From Triplophysa rosa (lineage: Eukaryota > Chordata > Actinopteri > Cypriniformes > Nemacheilidae): a stretch of DNA of 64,000 nt. The notes below the pieces were generated by a model, which did no database searches, was not told where the DNA came from, and worked only from the letters and a program-made list of their open reading frames with translations. The stretch lies in the NCBI RefSeq assembly GCF_024868665.1, contig NC_079908.1:2834813-2898812 (forward strand), read 5' to 3'. A program made the translations under genes and the position numbers. Positions 44,532 through 55,506 of this stretch are shown here, one piece after another (the first letter of the stretch is position 1; each line of letters begins with the position of its first letter).

Positions 44532-45521
44532 TTTTATTGATTTATTAGAAATGTTAAATGTTTATGTGAGCAATAATGTCTTGCTATAGACTTTATAATG
44601 TAATTGTTAACAGCAGACACTGGTGTATGAATAGGCATGCCTCCCTGCTACACGGAATATATTACAAAGCAGGATAATCAATTTTAGGCCAATGCCCATA
44701 ACATGCTTTAGAAAAGTTGCATTAACACAGCCAAAATTAAAAAAAAAAACGTCCATAAGGTGCATATCATATCAGCGTCATCAAGGCACTGACCTTTCTC
44801 TTGAAGGAACAGGTATGTCATGTTCATTCACAATGTCTCATAGCTCATAACTGTCTGCCTTTCATATTGATTTGATTTGCCACATTTATCCATTTAAACA
44901 GCAGTGACCTGAGCTATACTGTCATACATGATTTAATGTATGTTTGAAAACATTTACATGACAGGACACAACTTACTATCATACCTCATTTCCCTCTGGG
45001 TTATGCATGTAATTAACTAAAACGAATATGTAACTGCTAGATGATGTGGCAGCAATTGTTTATTAACAACTTAACAACTTACTGTTGACAGCCAAATAGC
45101 TAGTGCATTGGTGCAGGTGTTGCAGCGTGTATGAGTTTGCTTCAGTATAGCTGGTTTTATCGCACTAATATAAAAATTCTGCTTGATTTACTTAAAAATG
45201 TTGATGATTTTTTTGCATAATTTTATTATATAGATCAAACAAGACTAGTCTTTGTACAAACTACTTAATTTTTCTGTCTGTTGAAATAAAACAGCACAAA
45301 GAGTATTGTTAGGATGGTGGATGGAGGCAACAAGTGACAAAACAAACTGCAGCATATATTTTTAGGGTGACTTTATTTGTGCCATTCACTGTGAGTCTCC
45401 CAAAGTGACACAAGCAATAGACAAAAGGCAAAACAAAAAACTGTTCAAAAATGTTTACAAAATAAAACCGTTGCACGACTACTAGGGCCAAGAGATCTGA
45501 CCATCTCTCAACAAGCAGTAC
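44532..45521. other. no gene recognised
   Basis: AT-rich. The frame at 45309-45491 (minus) shows no known domain. Confidence 0.35.
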
Positions 45522-45948
45522 GGCCCAAACCCAATTCTATTTTCTACCCCTTCGCCTACCCCTCGCCCCTTCCCTTGCCTCTTGAAACAAAGTAGCAAGG
45601 GGAAGGGCTACAAATTTTCCACTAAGAAATGGGACACCACTACTACACTGTTATACGTCATCATATATGTCGTTGCTAGCTCGTCACGTCAGAGGACATG
45701 TGCCGATGCACCGGGTATATGACATAAAAATATATTTTCTAATATCGTGCAATCAGTGCTGTCCGCTAGCAAACTTTTAACGATTTTTTTTGCAAATGTT
45801 AAAAGAACATCACCGTAAATACAAACACAAGATTAAATGTAACATACATAAAAGGAAAAATTGTCATAAAAATCCTTATTAATGGCAAAAATTACTTACA
45901 TTTATGGGTCTGCTTGCTCGAGTGTGTGCTAAATGTGTGCTCTCACTG

Positions 45949-45985
<37 letters not shown>

Positions 45986-46481
45986 ACTTGTCTGTGTACG
46001 TACGTGTGTGTGTGTGTGTGTTGTGTGGGTGTGCGTGCGCATCCGTGTGTGTGTGTGTGTCTCTATGTCTATGTGTGTTAGTACGTGTGCATATTGTGTG
46101 TGTGGAGTGTTTTGTAGATGGGTATGTCTGTCTTCTGTGTTTTCAAACTTTTCTTGTTTTTGCAGGTACAACTTTAATTATTTTGCTTATAGTCAATATG
46201 TCTCATGTACAGCTGCTTTGTAACAATGAAAATTGTAAAAGCGCTATATAAATAAAGTTGAGTTGAGAGTTGAGTGAGCGGCCATGTTGGAAATTTCTCT
46301 TAGCCCTTCGTTTGAAGTGAGGTCCCGAAAAATCTTTGTTTGAAGGGGTATCTGGCCCATCCCCTTACCCCTACCCTTCCAACCAAAAGAGAATTGAGAC
46401 ACCCCTACCCCTTAACGTGAACGCGCCAAACGGAGGGGTAGGGGAAAGTGTAGGGGTAAGGGGTAGAATTGGGATTGGGCC
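45522..46481. mobile_element. TIR element with ACCCC-rich ends, interrupted by an L2 tail
   Basis: The left end GGCCCAAACCCAATTCTATT and the right end, read on the minus strand as GGCCCAATCCCAATTCTACC, are inverted. Both continue into CTACCCCT repeats. TAC flanks each side (45519-45521 and 46482-46484), possibly a 3 bp duplication. The superfamily is not assigned. An L2 3' fragment sits inside. Confidence 0.65.
45929..46276 (+). mobile_element. L2-type LINE copy C, 3' tail only
   Basis: Matches the ends of copies A and B from AAATGTGTGCTCTCACTGAG through the GT microsatellite to GCGCTATATAAATAAAGTTG with GTTGAG repeats. About 350 bp, a strongly 5'-truncated insertion. Confidence 0.85.
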
Positions 46482-46484
46482 TAC

Positions 46485-46805
46485 ATCAGACTACCCTACA
46501 CTGCGTCCTCGCACCATTTATAGGCTTGACTCCTCCCTCCCCCGGATCATACCATCCTACAGGTAAGTACATTTCATTACTCCACCTCATGTCAGATTTA
46601 CATATATATTATATAAATGCATATACACATATATGATTAATAAACATATGTTTGCATTAGGTTATTCTCCAATATCACAGCAGGTATTATCCAAATAATT
46701 TCTGCAAAAATAAAACTTGTTCACAGGTATGAACCATGGAACATTCGATGACATCACACACCACCCGTAACATGGCCGCGCTGTTCAGATAGCACATTTA
46801 CAACC
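46485..46805. other. no feature recognised
   Basis: AT-rich sequence followed by a short GC-richer stretch with ACATGGCCGCGCTG near 46770. Confidence 0.3.
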
Positions 46806-46861
46806 TATAAATAGCTCAAACGGATAAACGTACAGGCTTTGCAACATGGGTCTTAAAACGG
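46806..46861 (+). promoter_or_regulatory. possible TATA promoter with a tiny first coding exon
   Basis: TATAAATAG at 46806-46814 lies 32 bp before an ATG at 46846. The reading MGLKT is followed after 16 coding bases by GTAAGTG (donor GT at 46862). Spacing suits a gene with a very short leader, but no further exon was identified and the signals are individually common. Confidence 0.25.
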
Positions 46862-47122
46862 GTAAGTGTTGTCCTGTATTTATGGCAAATATTTTAATAA
46901 ATCTTATAAACCAAATGTACGTGGTTTTGTGGAAATTTCTAACACACGGAAAAGTTAACAAACACATATCTCATAACAGAGTAGCATTCGAGTTGCTAAC
47001 ATAGATACACAAGCAACATAACCCCGTAATGGTACTTAAATCAAACACATAAAAGAACACTTCAAATAATATAAACGCACAATACATAGAACCGCAACAC
47101 CGATCTGTGTACATATGGTGGT

Positions 47123-47290
47123 GCCGGTGTCGTGCCGAAAACACACTCCCTGCCAGATTATTTAAAGATTTAGGATTAGGTTAGGATTAGGATTGTGTGT
47201 GGGGAGGGGTTAGAATTAGCCAATCGGACAGCGTGTTATTGAAGGGGGTGCATAATCTGGCGGGGAGTGTGTTTTCGGCACAACACTGGC
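47123..47290. repeat. 168 bp foldback MITE
   Basis: Inverted arms of 38 bp at 47123-47160 and 47253-47290 differ at only three positions; the core is CGAAAACACACTCCC. The loop contains TTAGGATTAGGTTAGGATTAGG, a telomere-like run. No clear target duplication. Confidence 0.75.
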
Positions 47291-48177
47291 AAACAGACAG
47301 TGATAACATGCAGTCTATGTGTGTATTCAGTCCCAACGCGGTCACAGGTTTACATCGTGACAAGTATACTTAATTTAGCATTCTGTAGTCATTTTTTGTG
47401 TGTGGGATTTACTTAATTTTAAGAGTTCAACGGTGTATTTTTAAATTAACATGTACATGTACTGTACTCTAACTTGCTAATTAACAACTGAGAATTTCTA
47501 CTAAAACTATAAATACAAATTGTTCATTTTTAACGGTAGTTGTCAATGGAATGCCATTAGAATGTACTCATCAAATATGAGAAAGTTACAGTACATAAAG
47601 CTGACATTTTGGCTATTTGATGGTAAAAACTGACATTGAAACATTGTTTAAAACAGAACCTCACAATACAATATCTCATTAAGTGAAAGTTTACATTCTT
47701 TATTGTGTCAATTTAAGGAATATGATAAAAAAATTCCCCTTAATCCACTCAATACATCAAGAAATGAATGCTGTGGCCAAGGGTTGACGGTAAATGTCAA
47801 TCTTCCACATATTCAGTAACACATTCTGTAAGGACTTTTTTCAATAAAAATAACATTGTAGAGAATATTTTCAATACAATTGTGTTTTTGTCTCATTTTG
47901 GATGAGATATATTTTGATACATCTAATTCACTGTAAAGAAAAATGGTACAGTTTTAATAAAAATGCATAGGAAAATGACAAAATTCCACTCGGGTCCTAA
48001 ATTCCTTTCATGAAATCAAAGAACATCCATATGAATGAATGCAGCCTCTTCACATACAGGATCTTCTATAAAAGCACATATGACATTTTAGTCACTGAGA
48101 TGGTCTCTATGTGATCAAAATGTGTGCCATGAATGATTGTATTAATGAATGAATAAGGTACACCACTTGCACATTAA
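47291..48177. other. no gene recognised
   Basis: AT-rich sequence; no family seen. Confidence 0.35.
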
Positions 48178-48434
48178 AAAGGGGGAAGAAATCGAAAGAA
48201 ACTCTGGGTTTACCAAAGAAAACCTGCTCCCGACCAGGTTAGGTTCACAGAGTAAGTTGCTACGGTTACAGACTCTGAGTATAAGTTACCTCTCTTTTAG
48301 AAACGGGCTTGAGTTACCCCGCTTTCTCGGGTTTGACATACCTCACATTCTGAAAAGGAAAACCCAGAGTTTCCCTCATTTCAGGGTTAATATACTCAGA
48401 GTTTTCACTAAACCTCCTTTCTGAAATGGGCCCC
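48178..48434. mobile_element. PIF/Harbinger-like MITE, left end eroded
   Basis: The right end on the minus strand reads GGGGCCCATTTCAGAAAGGA, followed by GGTTTAGTGAAAACTCTGAG, a common fish Harbinger-type end. AAACTCTGGGTTT near 48200 and AAAACCCAGAGTTT near 48360 form inner inverted blocks. The left terminus and the target duplication are not preserved. Confidence 0.5.
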
Positions 48435-48634
48435 TGGCCTAGCACCAGCCTGTTTTGTAAGTTCATTAGTCTCAAACCTCTCATTTCTGCTTTTATGCCA
48501 TCAAATATTCTTGTGGTATCATTCATATCTGGTAATTCAATCTCAATTTGTAAACATGCGGATGTGGTGAATCTTATCAATTTATTAGCCAAAGCACCGG
48601 CTGTGAGTATACGTGTGAATGACATGTTGGACAA
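48435..48634 (-). pseudogene. env: possible retroviral env fragment
   Basis: A minus-strand frame has SFTRILTAGALANKLI and a helical stretch ending LMNLQNRLVL, in the style of a retroviral transmembrane subunit heptad region. It runs into the Harbinger-like repeat. Position 3' of pol supports the call; the match itself is weak. Confidence 0.35.
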
Positions 48635-49249
48635 TTTGGACCCAAATGTGTCACAGGGTAACCTTCAGTGGTGATCGGGAAGCTAATAATAAAAAAATTG
48701 CCCAGGACCTATGTTCAGCCGACAGGTGGCCCCCTCACCCACTAAAAGAGCAAGGATCTTCTGTCTGGCGCAAGCCCTCTCACCAGTGCTGTGTCACACA
48801 CTTTGGGCAGGCCTCTTAGGCCTTACAGTGTCAATTGGTGATGCGGATGTTGGCAGATGCTTTAATCTGGATGCGTGGATCCACTGCGGTTGATGATCAG
48901 TCAGCACTCCAGTCCTGGTCACTGCAATCACCGTAGCTGGCACCAGATATTCCTACCCCAACTGGTTTCAGACTTCGAATCAGCACCTATTGGCCTGGAA
49001 CAAAGTTATCTGACGGTAAAGGGAGAAGAAGAGAAACATTAGCACACACTGAATTCAGTTTATCAATTAGGGAAACCACATTATCATCCAGGATCTCCTC
49101 CACGTTTCCTAGAAAAGAAATGCATGCACGGCCTTTGACCCACGGGCATCGGGTAAGGCCTACCCATCAATATCTAAAATTGAGAATATTTGGTCATTGA
49201 GGATGGGGTTATTCTCATTTCTGCCAATATGGCTGGTAACACGTCTAGC

Positions 49250-51390
49250 CATTTTCTGCTTGCTTTCAGACAGGACTTCGTTATGTTCGTTATCTTTTTA
49301 TCGTTCGGTTCGTTCTCTCAGATTTTGTGTGGTACGGAATATTGTAGTGCCAATCTGTGGCCAATGTCTTGGCCAGCAGTTTGGTTACTTTCGACTTAAA
49401 TGGCGTGGCGCTGTCACTTTTAATCGTAGCGGGTATACGGAAACTCAGAATTACCTCTTTCGATAGTATTTGAACAATCGTTTTTTGCATCCTCTTTTGG
49501 CACATGCAAAATTTTCAGGCCACTTTGAAAACCTATATACAATAGTGAGCATGTATTTTAGATTCCAGACTTTACTCATTTCTTATGAGTGAAATCAATT
49601 TGGAGACACTGGAAAGTCTCTTCTGTGGGGGTATAATTTGGCACACATCAAACTCGAGTCTACAATTAGTTTGACCATTTTTGATGTGTCCTGTTTACAA
49701 TACAGGCGATTAATTGTCTGTGTGATTTTAGACGCTATTGTGCGAAATTCCATGCTAATGTCTTATCAGTACCCCCACAGATATTTCGGTAATGCGATTC
49801 TTCAGTTTTTAATATCTAATCAAACCTTTCACATCTTTAAAACATCTGTTTTCTGCACAATGTTTAAGTCTCCCTCTGTGGGTGGGCTTTGCAAAATTTT
49901 CAAGCCTATGTCTGGCACACATGATACATGTGCAAACATCATTGTTTCTACATCCCTAATCTTCGCTCTCTGATATGGGGAAAAACTCTCCATGTTCCAC
50001 GGCCCATTTGGCCATTTCATCTACCTCTCTATTGCCTACGGTTTCTGGGTTATTTCCTTGTGCATGACAATTTTCTTTCACTACTGCCAGTTTGGATAGC
50101 AGCATTACTGCCTATAGCAAATCTCTTACCAGCTCTGCATGTGATATTGGTTTACCCTCAGATGTCTGAAAATTATGTCTCGCCCAAGTATTGGCAAAAT
50201 CTTGGACCACACTGTAAGTGTCTTTTTGTGAGCTCGCAAGCTCTTGTTAATGCAATTATTTCCGCAACCTGTGCTAAGTTATGGTTTAGGCGATATGCCT
50301 ACACCCTCTCACCTTCCGTGTCACAATGGCATATCGACACAGATGCACTCCATCAGACGGCTTTGAACATGAGCCATCTATATACAAGTGTTCCCCCCAT
50401 CCAGGGTCGTATCTTTAAATCGACCCTGGCTGAAACGCAGCTCTCAATTTCATTCATGCAATCATGAGATCATACTCTACCTCAGTTATCAATGTGGTTA
50501 AGCCATACAGCGACTGAATTGCTGGACTGGAAACCTAAGTTGGCTTAATAGTCAAAGTTTCTGTGGCTAGAATTCTTGCTTCATAGCCTGACCTCCTCTG
50601 GGCCGTCATGTGCTGTGTCTTAAAATTGTGCAAAATGACACCCACCTGGTGTGTGGTGAACAAAATCAAAGGATGTGTTAAAACACATTTATCTCAGACA
50701 TTCTAACCATCACCGCCGCTGCAGCCACTGCATGAAGGCAAGCAGGCATGCCATGAACTATTGGGTGCAATTGCCTGAATAAATAAGAAACAGGTCAGAA
50801 CCCCCATTGCAACACCCACAGCCTCCCCACATATAAGTGAAACAGTTTTGTATAGTCTGGGAGCCCCAGTACGGAAGCGCATGTGATACCAGTCTTCAAT
50901 GCTTGGAAATGTTCTTCTGCTTCAGCAGTCCTGGCGAATGAGTCCCTTGGACCCATGTCAAGTTTTATCATACATCCCAGGCCCTTGTCATGATATGCAC
51001 ATTTAGGTATCCATGCACGGCAATAATTCACCAACTTCAAAAAACTTTGTAGCTGTTTCACAGTTTCAGGAGTATGCATAGTCTTTATCAGCTGCACCCT
51101 TTCAGCTGAAATGGCCCTCTGTTATGATGTGGCCCAAGTAATGGACTTTGGGTTGTACCCACTGCTGTTTCCCCTTGGAGGCTTTAAATCCAGCTCTCGC
51201 AAGCAAATTGCAAAAGACAATTCAGGCTTGTAAACAGTCAGACTCAGTGTTGCCTGAGATCATGAGGTCATATTCAGGACACATAGCATGTTATAGTGTC
51301 CAGGACACGTTTCACCGCAGCAGAAAAACAGCTGGACCGACAATGAAATTCTGAGCCAGTTTCGTCCACTCAACCTGATTTTGCCAAGTG
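49250..51390 (-). pseudogene. pol: retroviral pol fragments: RT, RNase H, integrase
   Basis: RT: WTKLAQNF (about 51350) and EYDLMISGNTESDCLQA (about 51250), where the catalytic motif has lost an Asp, then HYLGHIITEG. The thumb and connection region is one open frame at 50795-51097 (ETVKQLQSFLKLVNYCRAWI). RNase H: HLYIDGSCSKPSDGVH (about 50355-50400) and, near its end, GNREVDEMAKWAVEHGEFF (about 49985-50040). Integrase core at 49290-49505: the SD and E residues are present but 31 residues apart instead of 35, indicating a small deletion. Stops separate all parts. Confidence 0.75.
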
Positions 51391-51603
51391 GTTGATGTCC
51401 TCAGTGCAACATATTTTGTTGACCTAAGGACAACATTTTTATAAATAAAACCTAAACCCACACCAGATCCCAACCCTAACCATAACTTACCCCTAAAATA
51501 AGAGGGAAATGATAAAAGAAAAACAATGGTCTAGAAGCACCTAATCCTGGTTGGAAGATTAAACTTAAAATAAACGGACATCAACCAATTGGCAAAAACA
51601 GGA
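51369..51603. mobile_element. insertion with 27 bp inverted ends between 16 bp direct repeats
   Basis: GAGCCAGTTTCGTCCA occurs at 51353-51368 and again at 51604-51619. Between them, 51374-51400 and 51576-51602 are inverted copies (left start CCTGATTTTGCCAA, right end TTGGCAAAAACAGG) with two differences. No coding sequence. A duplication this long is unusual for cut-and-paste transposons, and the left end also reads plausibly as RT, so the boundaries are uncertain. Confidence 0.5.
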
Positions 51604-51848
51604 GAGCCAGTTTCGTCCAGCACACCTTTAAACGTTACTTTTTTTTCAATTTCTAACAAGCGCTTACCAATACTTAAAGTACTTTTTCTAAACTCTTAAC
51701 ACAGTAACACACCTATATGTCACACAATTAGCTAAATAGTTCATTTTCTTGCCAAAATCACATTCTGTTAAATAAATACAAACTCTACTTTTCAAAATGC
51801 TGAATGGCTGAATCCAACATATGTCGAGTCATTAGGTCAAAACATTAG

Positions 51849-52118
51849 GGGCAGTCGTGGCCTAATGGATAGAGAGTCGGACTCGTGACCACAAGGTTGC
51901 CGGTTTGATTCAGGGCCGGCGGGTAACGACTGAGGTGCCCTTGAGCAAGGCACCAACCCCTACTTGCTCCCCAAGCGCTGCAGTGATAGCTGCCCACTGC
52001 TCCGGGTGTACGTGTGTTCACCACTTGCTGTGCGTGTGTTCACTACTCTCTGGATGGGTTAAACGCAGAGGTCACATTTCGGGTATGGGTCACCATATCT
52101 GACTAATAGGTCACTTTC
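51849..52118 (+). mobile_element. V-SINE (tRNA-derived SINE)
   Basis: The head GGGCAGTCGTGGCCTAATGG has a pol III box A and GGTTTGATTC a box B. ACTGAGGTGCCCTTGAGCAA at 51929 is the conserved centre of V-SINEs. Flanking ACATTAG at 51842-51848 and 52119-52125 is the likely target duplication. Confidence 0.85.
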
Positions 52119-52323
52119 ACATTAGCACTAGTTTTCTATCCAACAGGAACATATAGTCAATCATAGTGCATAGACTGTCAAAATCGCTAAATGGCTAAAA
52201 CCCAAAATTGCTAAAACCCAAAATGCTAACAAATAATGACATTACAAAAACTGCATTACTTGTCATGTTTCAGTTCGACCTGTATAGAACATACAATATG
52301 AAAGTCATTTTTTTATAATTCAG

Positions 52324-52749
52324 TGTGACAGGCAGAGCAATGACACGTACACAGGAGTAGCGATGTACAACCCCGGAGGGTAAATTTATTGATAATCTCC
52401 CGGGGGAGACGAAGGAAAAACGGAGGGTAGGGAGCTTCGTCGGTCCGCTGTGGTGATTCCACCACCTTCCAGAGCTCTGGGAGGGACGAGTTGTTGGGCC
52501 GGCCTGTCCAGCTGCCGCGGTCAGTGAGGGCGTGGGCGTTCCTGCCGGTCTCTAGTCGTCGGAGCCTGAAAACACAAGACATAAGGCTTGAGTGCGATCT
52601 CTGGCGTGGGGAGACGTTGGTCACCTTCCTTCTAATACCAGCGGCTTTTATAGCCACTGTGCATGAGGCGCAGATGACCGGCAGGTGTGCCGCTCTGATT
52701 TCCTTCGTCTCCATGGCGACGCTGATTGTGGAAGGGGTGACTCGTCACA
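52324..52749 (-). mobile_element. solo LTR, perfect 5 bp duplication
   Basis: Plus-strand ends TGTGACAGGCAG and ACTCGTCACA with TTCAG on both sides (52319-52323 and 52750-52754). On the minus strand it has TATAAAAG (about 52650) and AATAAA (about 52386) in the right order, which sets the orientation. Probably Ty3/gypsy type; no internal element in this window matches it. Confidence 0.88.
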
Positions 52750-52754
52750 TTCAG

Positions 52755-54330
52755 TGAGCTGTAAACCATTTTTTCTATTGTGCTGTAAAATAGTCTTGTT
52801 TTTTTCTTTTCTGTATCACAATTACTCTGTGTGGATTCACGGTGAATTTCAGAAGCACTTGCCGATGTGATGCGGCATGAGTGCTGAGTGCCGGGTCTCC
52901 GAATTCGTCCGCACCAATTTTTAAAAAGACGCTATCTTTATTAAACAACTGCATATTTTAACTTTAAAACACACATTCTCGACTAAAAAAAGTCTTAAAA
53001 CTACATTTTGTGACAAAATAACAGTGATATTATAAACTTTAGGCAGTTTTGCTGCTCCACTGCTACTGCTGTGCATGTGAGGAAATATTTCTCCTCAGCA
53101 GTAGCGTTAATATTTCATTGAAAATTTAACTAAGCAAAACTAAACGTATACAGGACTTATTAACATTTCGCTAGGTATTTTACAGAAAAACGATTTTTAG
53201 CAGTTCTCACCTTCTGTCAGCCGCTCAATCCCTCCGGTGTCGCTCTCAGTCAGACGGACCAACGGTCGTGCTCATGCCAGGGTTGCCAGCTCCACAGTTT
53301 TTACACTAAACATGCTTTTGCAGTAGTAAGTTCAAATTTGGCTTCAGGCTTGCATGCTTTAGTTATCCTTTTCTGTTTCTTAAACAATTGCCAATTTAAA
53401 ATGTTTCTATATGCTAAAGTTTAAGTGACACATTATTAATATCTTCACTGCTAAAAGTCAGTCTTCAAATACAGTAACACTACTGCTTTGTGTCAACAGT
53501 AGAATACTGTAAATTCCCCAAAATACAGTATCACTGTAAATGATAATATCACGTCATAAAAATACCCACAACACAATGCATATTACAGTAATTAACAACA
53601 ACAAAAGATAATAATATTTTACTGGCCATTTTGTGGTAACTAACTGTAAAAACTACAGCAAAGTCTAACAGTGTGTCTAAACGACATGACAAGATAGGAA
53701 TCTGTTGTATCAACATTTCTGGCGTGATATCATAGCCCAATCCCCTCAACAGTACTGTGTGACAATTAGCTCCTGTCAACTGAGTGTCACGCATGTGTGA
53801 ACGCAGTACAACAACAAATTTTGTTAGAATTATTCGTGTTTGGGAGTTTTTTTAAATATGTTTTTTATGTCCATTATTGTTGCTGGTTTAATAATAAGTT
53901 TAGGACCCATCTTGGATATTTTTCAACCTGTGGTCTGGCACTTTCAGACCATCCGACCAAATTATCAACAAACGGTTGAATCAAATAATGCATAATATTT
54001 CTGAACCTAAAATCTACAGGCTTTTCACCCGGGAGCGGTCTAGATTTTTCTTAACCCCATACTTAACAAATGAACAAAACAAATACTAGACAAACAACAC
54101 AAAACGAGAACCTTCTCTCAAAATCCAACTCCTTGAATTTTTTTAATTGTTTTATTGATATGATCAATATCACAAATATTATGCGTAGTGTGCCTCTCGA
54201 ATACTAGGACACAACCTGGCCCCTGGTGTGCGTCACAGAGCATCACACGCAAATGCAGAAACCCAACACAATCGTGCAGAACCTGCCTTTACCAGTAAAA
54301 TCACAGTAAGGCTATATAAAAAACTCTTAC
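52755..54330. other. no coding sequence recognised (expected gag position of the retrovirus)
   Basis: Minus-strand frames here show no capsid, knuckle or protease motif. GCAGTAGCGTTAATATTTC and neighbouring AT-rich sequence may be unrelated inserted repeats. Confidence 0.35.
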
Positions 54331-54441
54331 CTGTGATGATACTGCTGGAACCTGTAGAACGTCTTCAGTCTGCATGGCCTTCAAACACAGAGATAATAGT
54401 AGGTCCTCAGATCACCGAGAAGTAACCGAGATGAGCCCCCA
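54326..54441 (-). promoter_or_regulatory. retroviral primer binding site and leader splice donor
   Basis: Directly after the LTR on the minus strand, at 54441-54424, TGGGGGCTCATCTCGGTT matches 14 of 18 bases expected for pairing with the 3' end of tRNA-Pro. About 95 bp further, CACAGGTAAGAG is a strong splice donor in the place expected for subgenomic mRNA. Confidence 0.7.
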
Positions 54442-54443
54442 AT

Positions 54444-54890
54444 TGTTAAAACTCTAAGTTTCTTTCTGTGTTTGGATCACGGTTCCTTTCAAACTCTATG
54501 TTCCTCTAGGTTTCCTTTGAACTCTAGGTTTCCTCAACTAAATAGACCAAATTCATAAATGGGTTGGATGTTGTGAGAGAATATTCTCAGCAGAGCTCTG
54601 GGAGTACGAGACCAACACAGGGTTGTATCTGCGTTAGCTCTCTCACTCGTTTATTTCCACACATGCAGCCCTTTATATTAGGTACAGAAAAAGAACTCAA
54701 AAACAGCTGCAAGCGAAATATGTTTAGGTTTCATCTTATGACCAAATAATGTACCTAGACAAGGTATCTAAAAGCAGGTGTGTCTAGGGTCCATTTATAA
54801 CCCAACAGACAAAGAATCTTGGCCCCTTTCTCTCCATGGCTTTGCATACAGTAGGCTATATTTATTTGTGTGGGGAACTAAAACCTAACA
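54444..54890 (-). repeat. 5' LTR of the retroviral remnant
   Basis: On the minus strand it starts TGTTAGGTTTTAG and ends GAGTTTTAACA, 447 bp. TAATATAAAGGG (about 54675) and GGAATAAACG (about 54655) are the likely promoter and polyadenylation signals at the U3/R boundary. Confidence 0.72.
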
Positions 54891-55506
54891 ATATAAAAAT
54901 CGCATGAAAATAAAACACAAACCATATAATATGGTGGTCTGGAGTTTCACATTGTTTCACGTGTTTTATTCAGGTTGCTCTAAAAATCTATGTGCTAAAA
55001 TTAGCTTACACTATGTCTTATTTTATAGCCACATGCTAATGTTAGCTTACGTATAATTTATAGCCACAAGCATGTTAATTTTAGCTTCAAATTACACTGG
55101 AACCAGGGGCGTCATGCAACTATTTTTTTAAGGGGGCCCAGTGTGCACAACACACAGAAAAATGTCCTGTACGTACAAATACATACATTTAAAGCAATGT
55201 TATTGAGAACATCTCTTAAGCGTATTCAAAACATCGCACAAACCATCTGATTGTAAAAAAAAATTATGTACATTTTAAGGTAAAGTCTGGTAAATTTTGA
55301 GAACAAATATCTTGTATACAAATTTGTGCTAGTAGTAAAAGAGTTGTTTGCATACAAATGAACATAGAGCACAAAAATAAAAGCAAAAAAAAAAAATGAA
55401 GCAATTAGTTACCCTTTGTTAAACTGCCTTTAATACAAGTCTATTGTCGATTATAAAATTCCTTCTATTATGAAACAAAAATATATTTTTATATATTTTA
55501 TAAACC
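54891..55506. other. no gene recognised
   Basis: AT-rich. TAAGGGGGCCCAGTG near 55128 recalls hAT-type repeat sequence but no ends were found. Confidence 0.35.

Larger units (their letters stand above)
48435..54890 (-). mobile_element. endogenous retrovirus remnant (class I-like), 3' LTR not found
   Basis: Read on the minus strand: LTR (54444-54890), primer site, a leader with splice donor, then RT, RNase H and integrase fragments (about 51390 to 49250) and a possible env fragment (48435-48640). Gag could not be recognised. The interior holds a V-SINE, a solo LTR and an insertion at about 51369-51603. Many stops and shifts make it non-functional. It is described only as a decayed copy. Confidence 0.7.

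Noticed and set aside
47165..47190. Interstitial telomere
   Set aside because: The GGATTAGG run is short and imperfect and is the loop of a foldback MITE.
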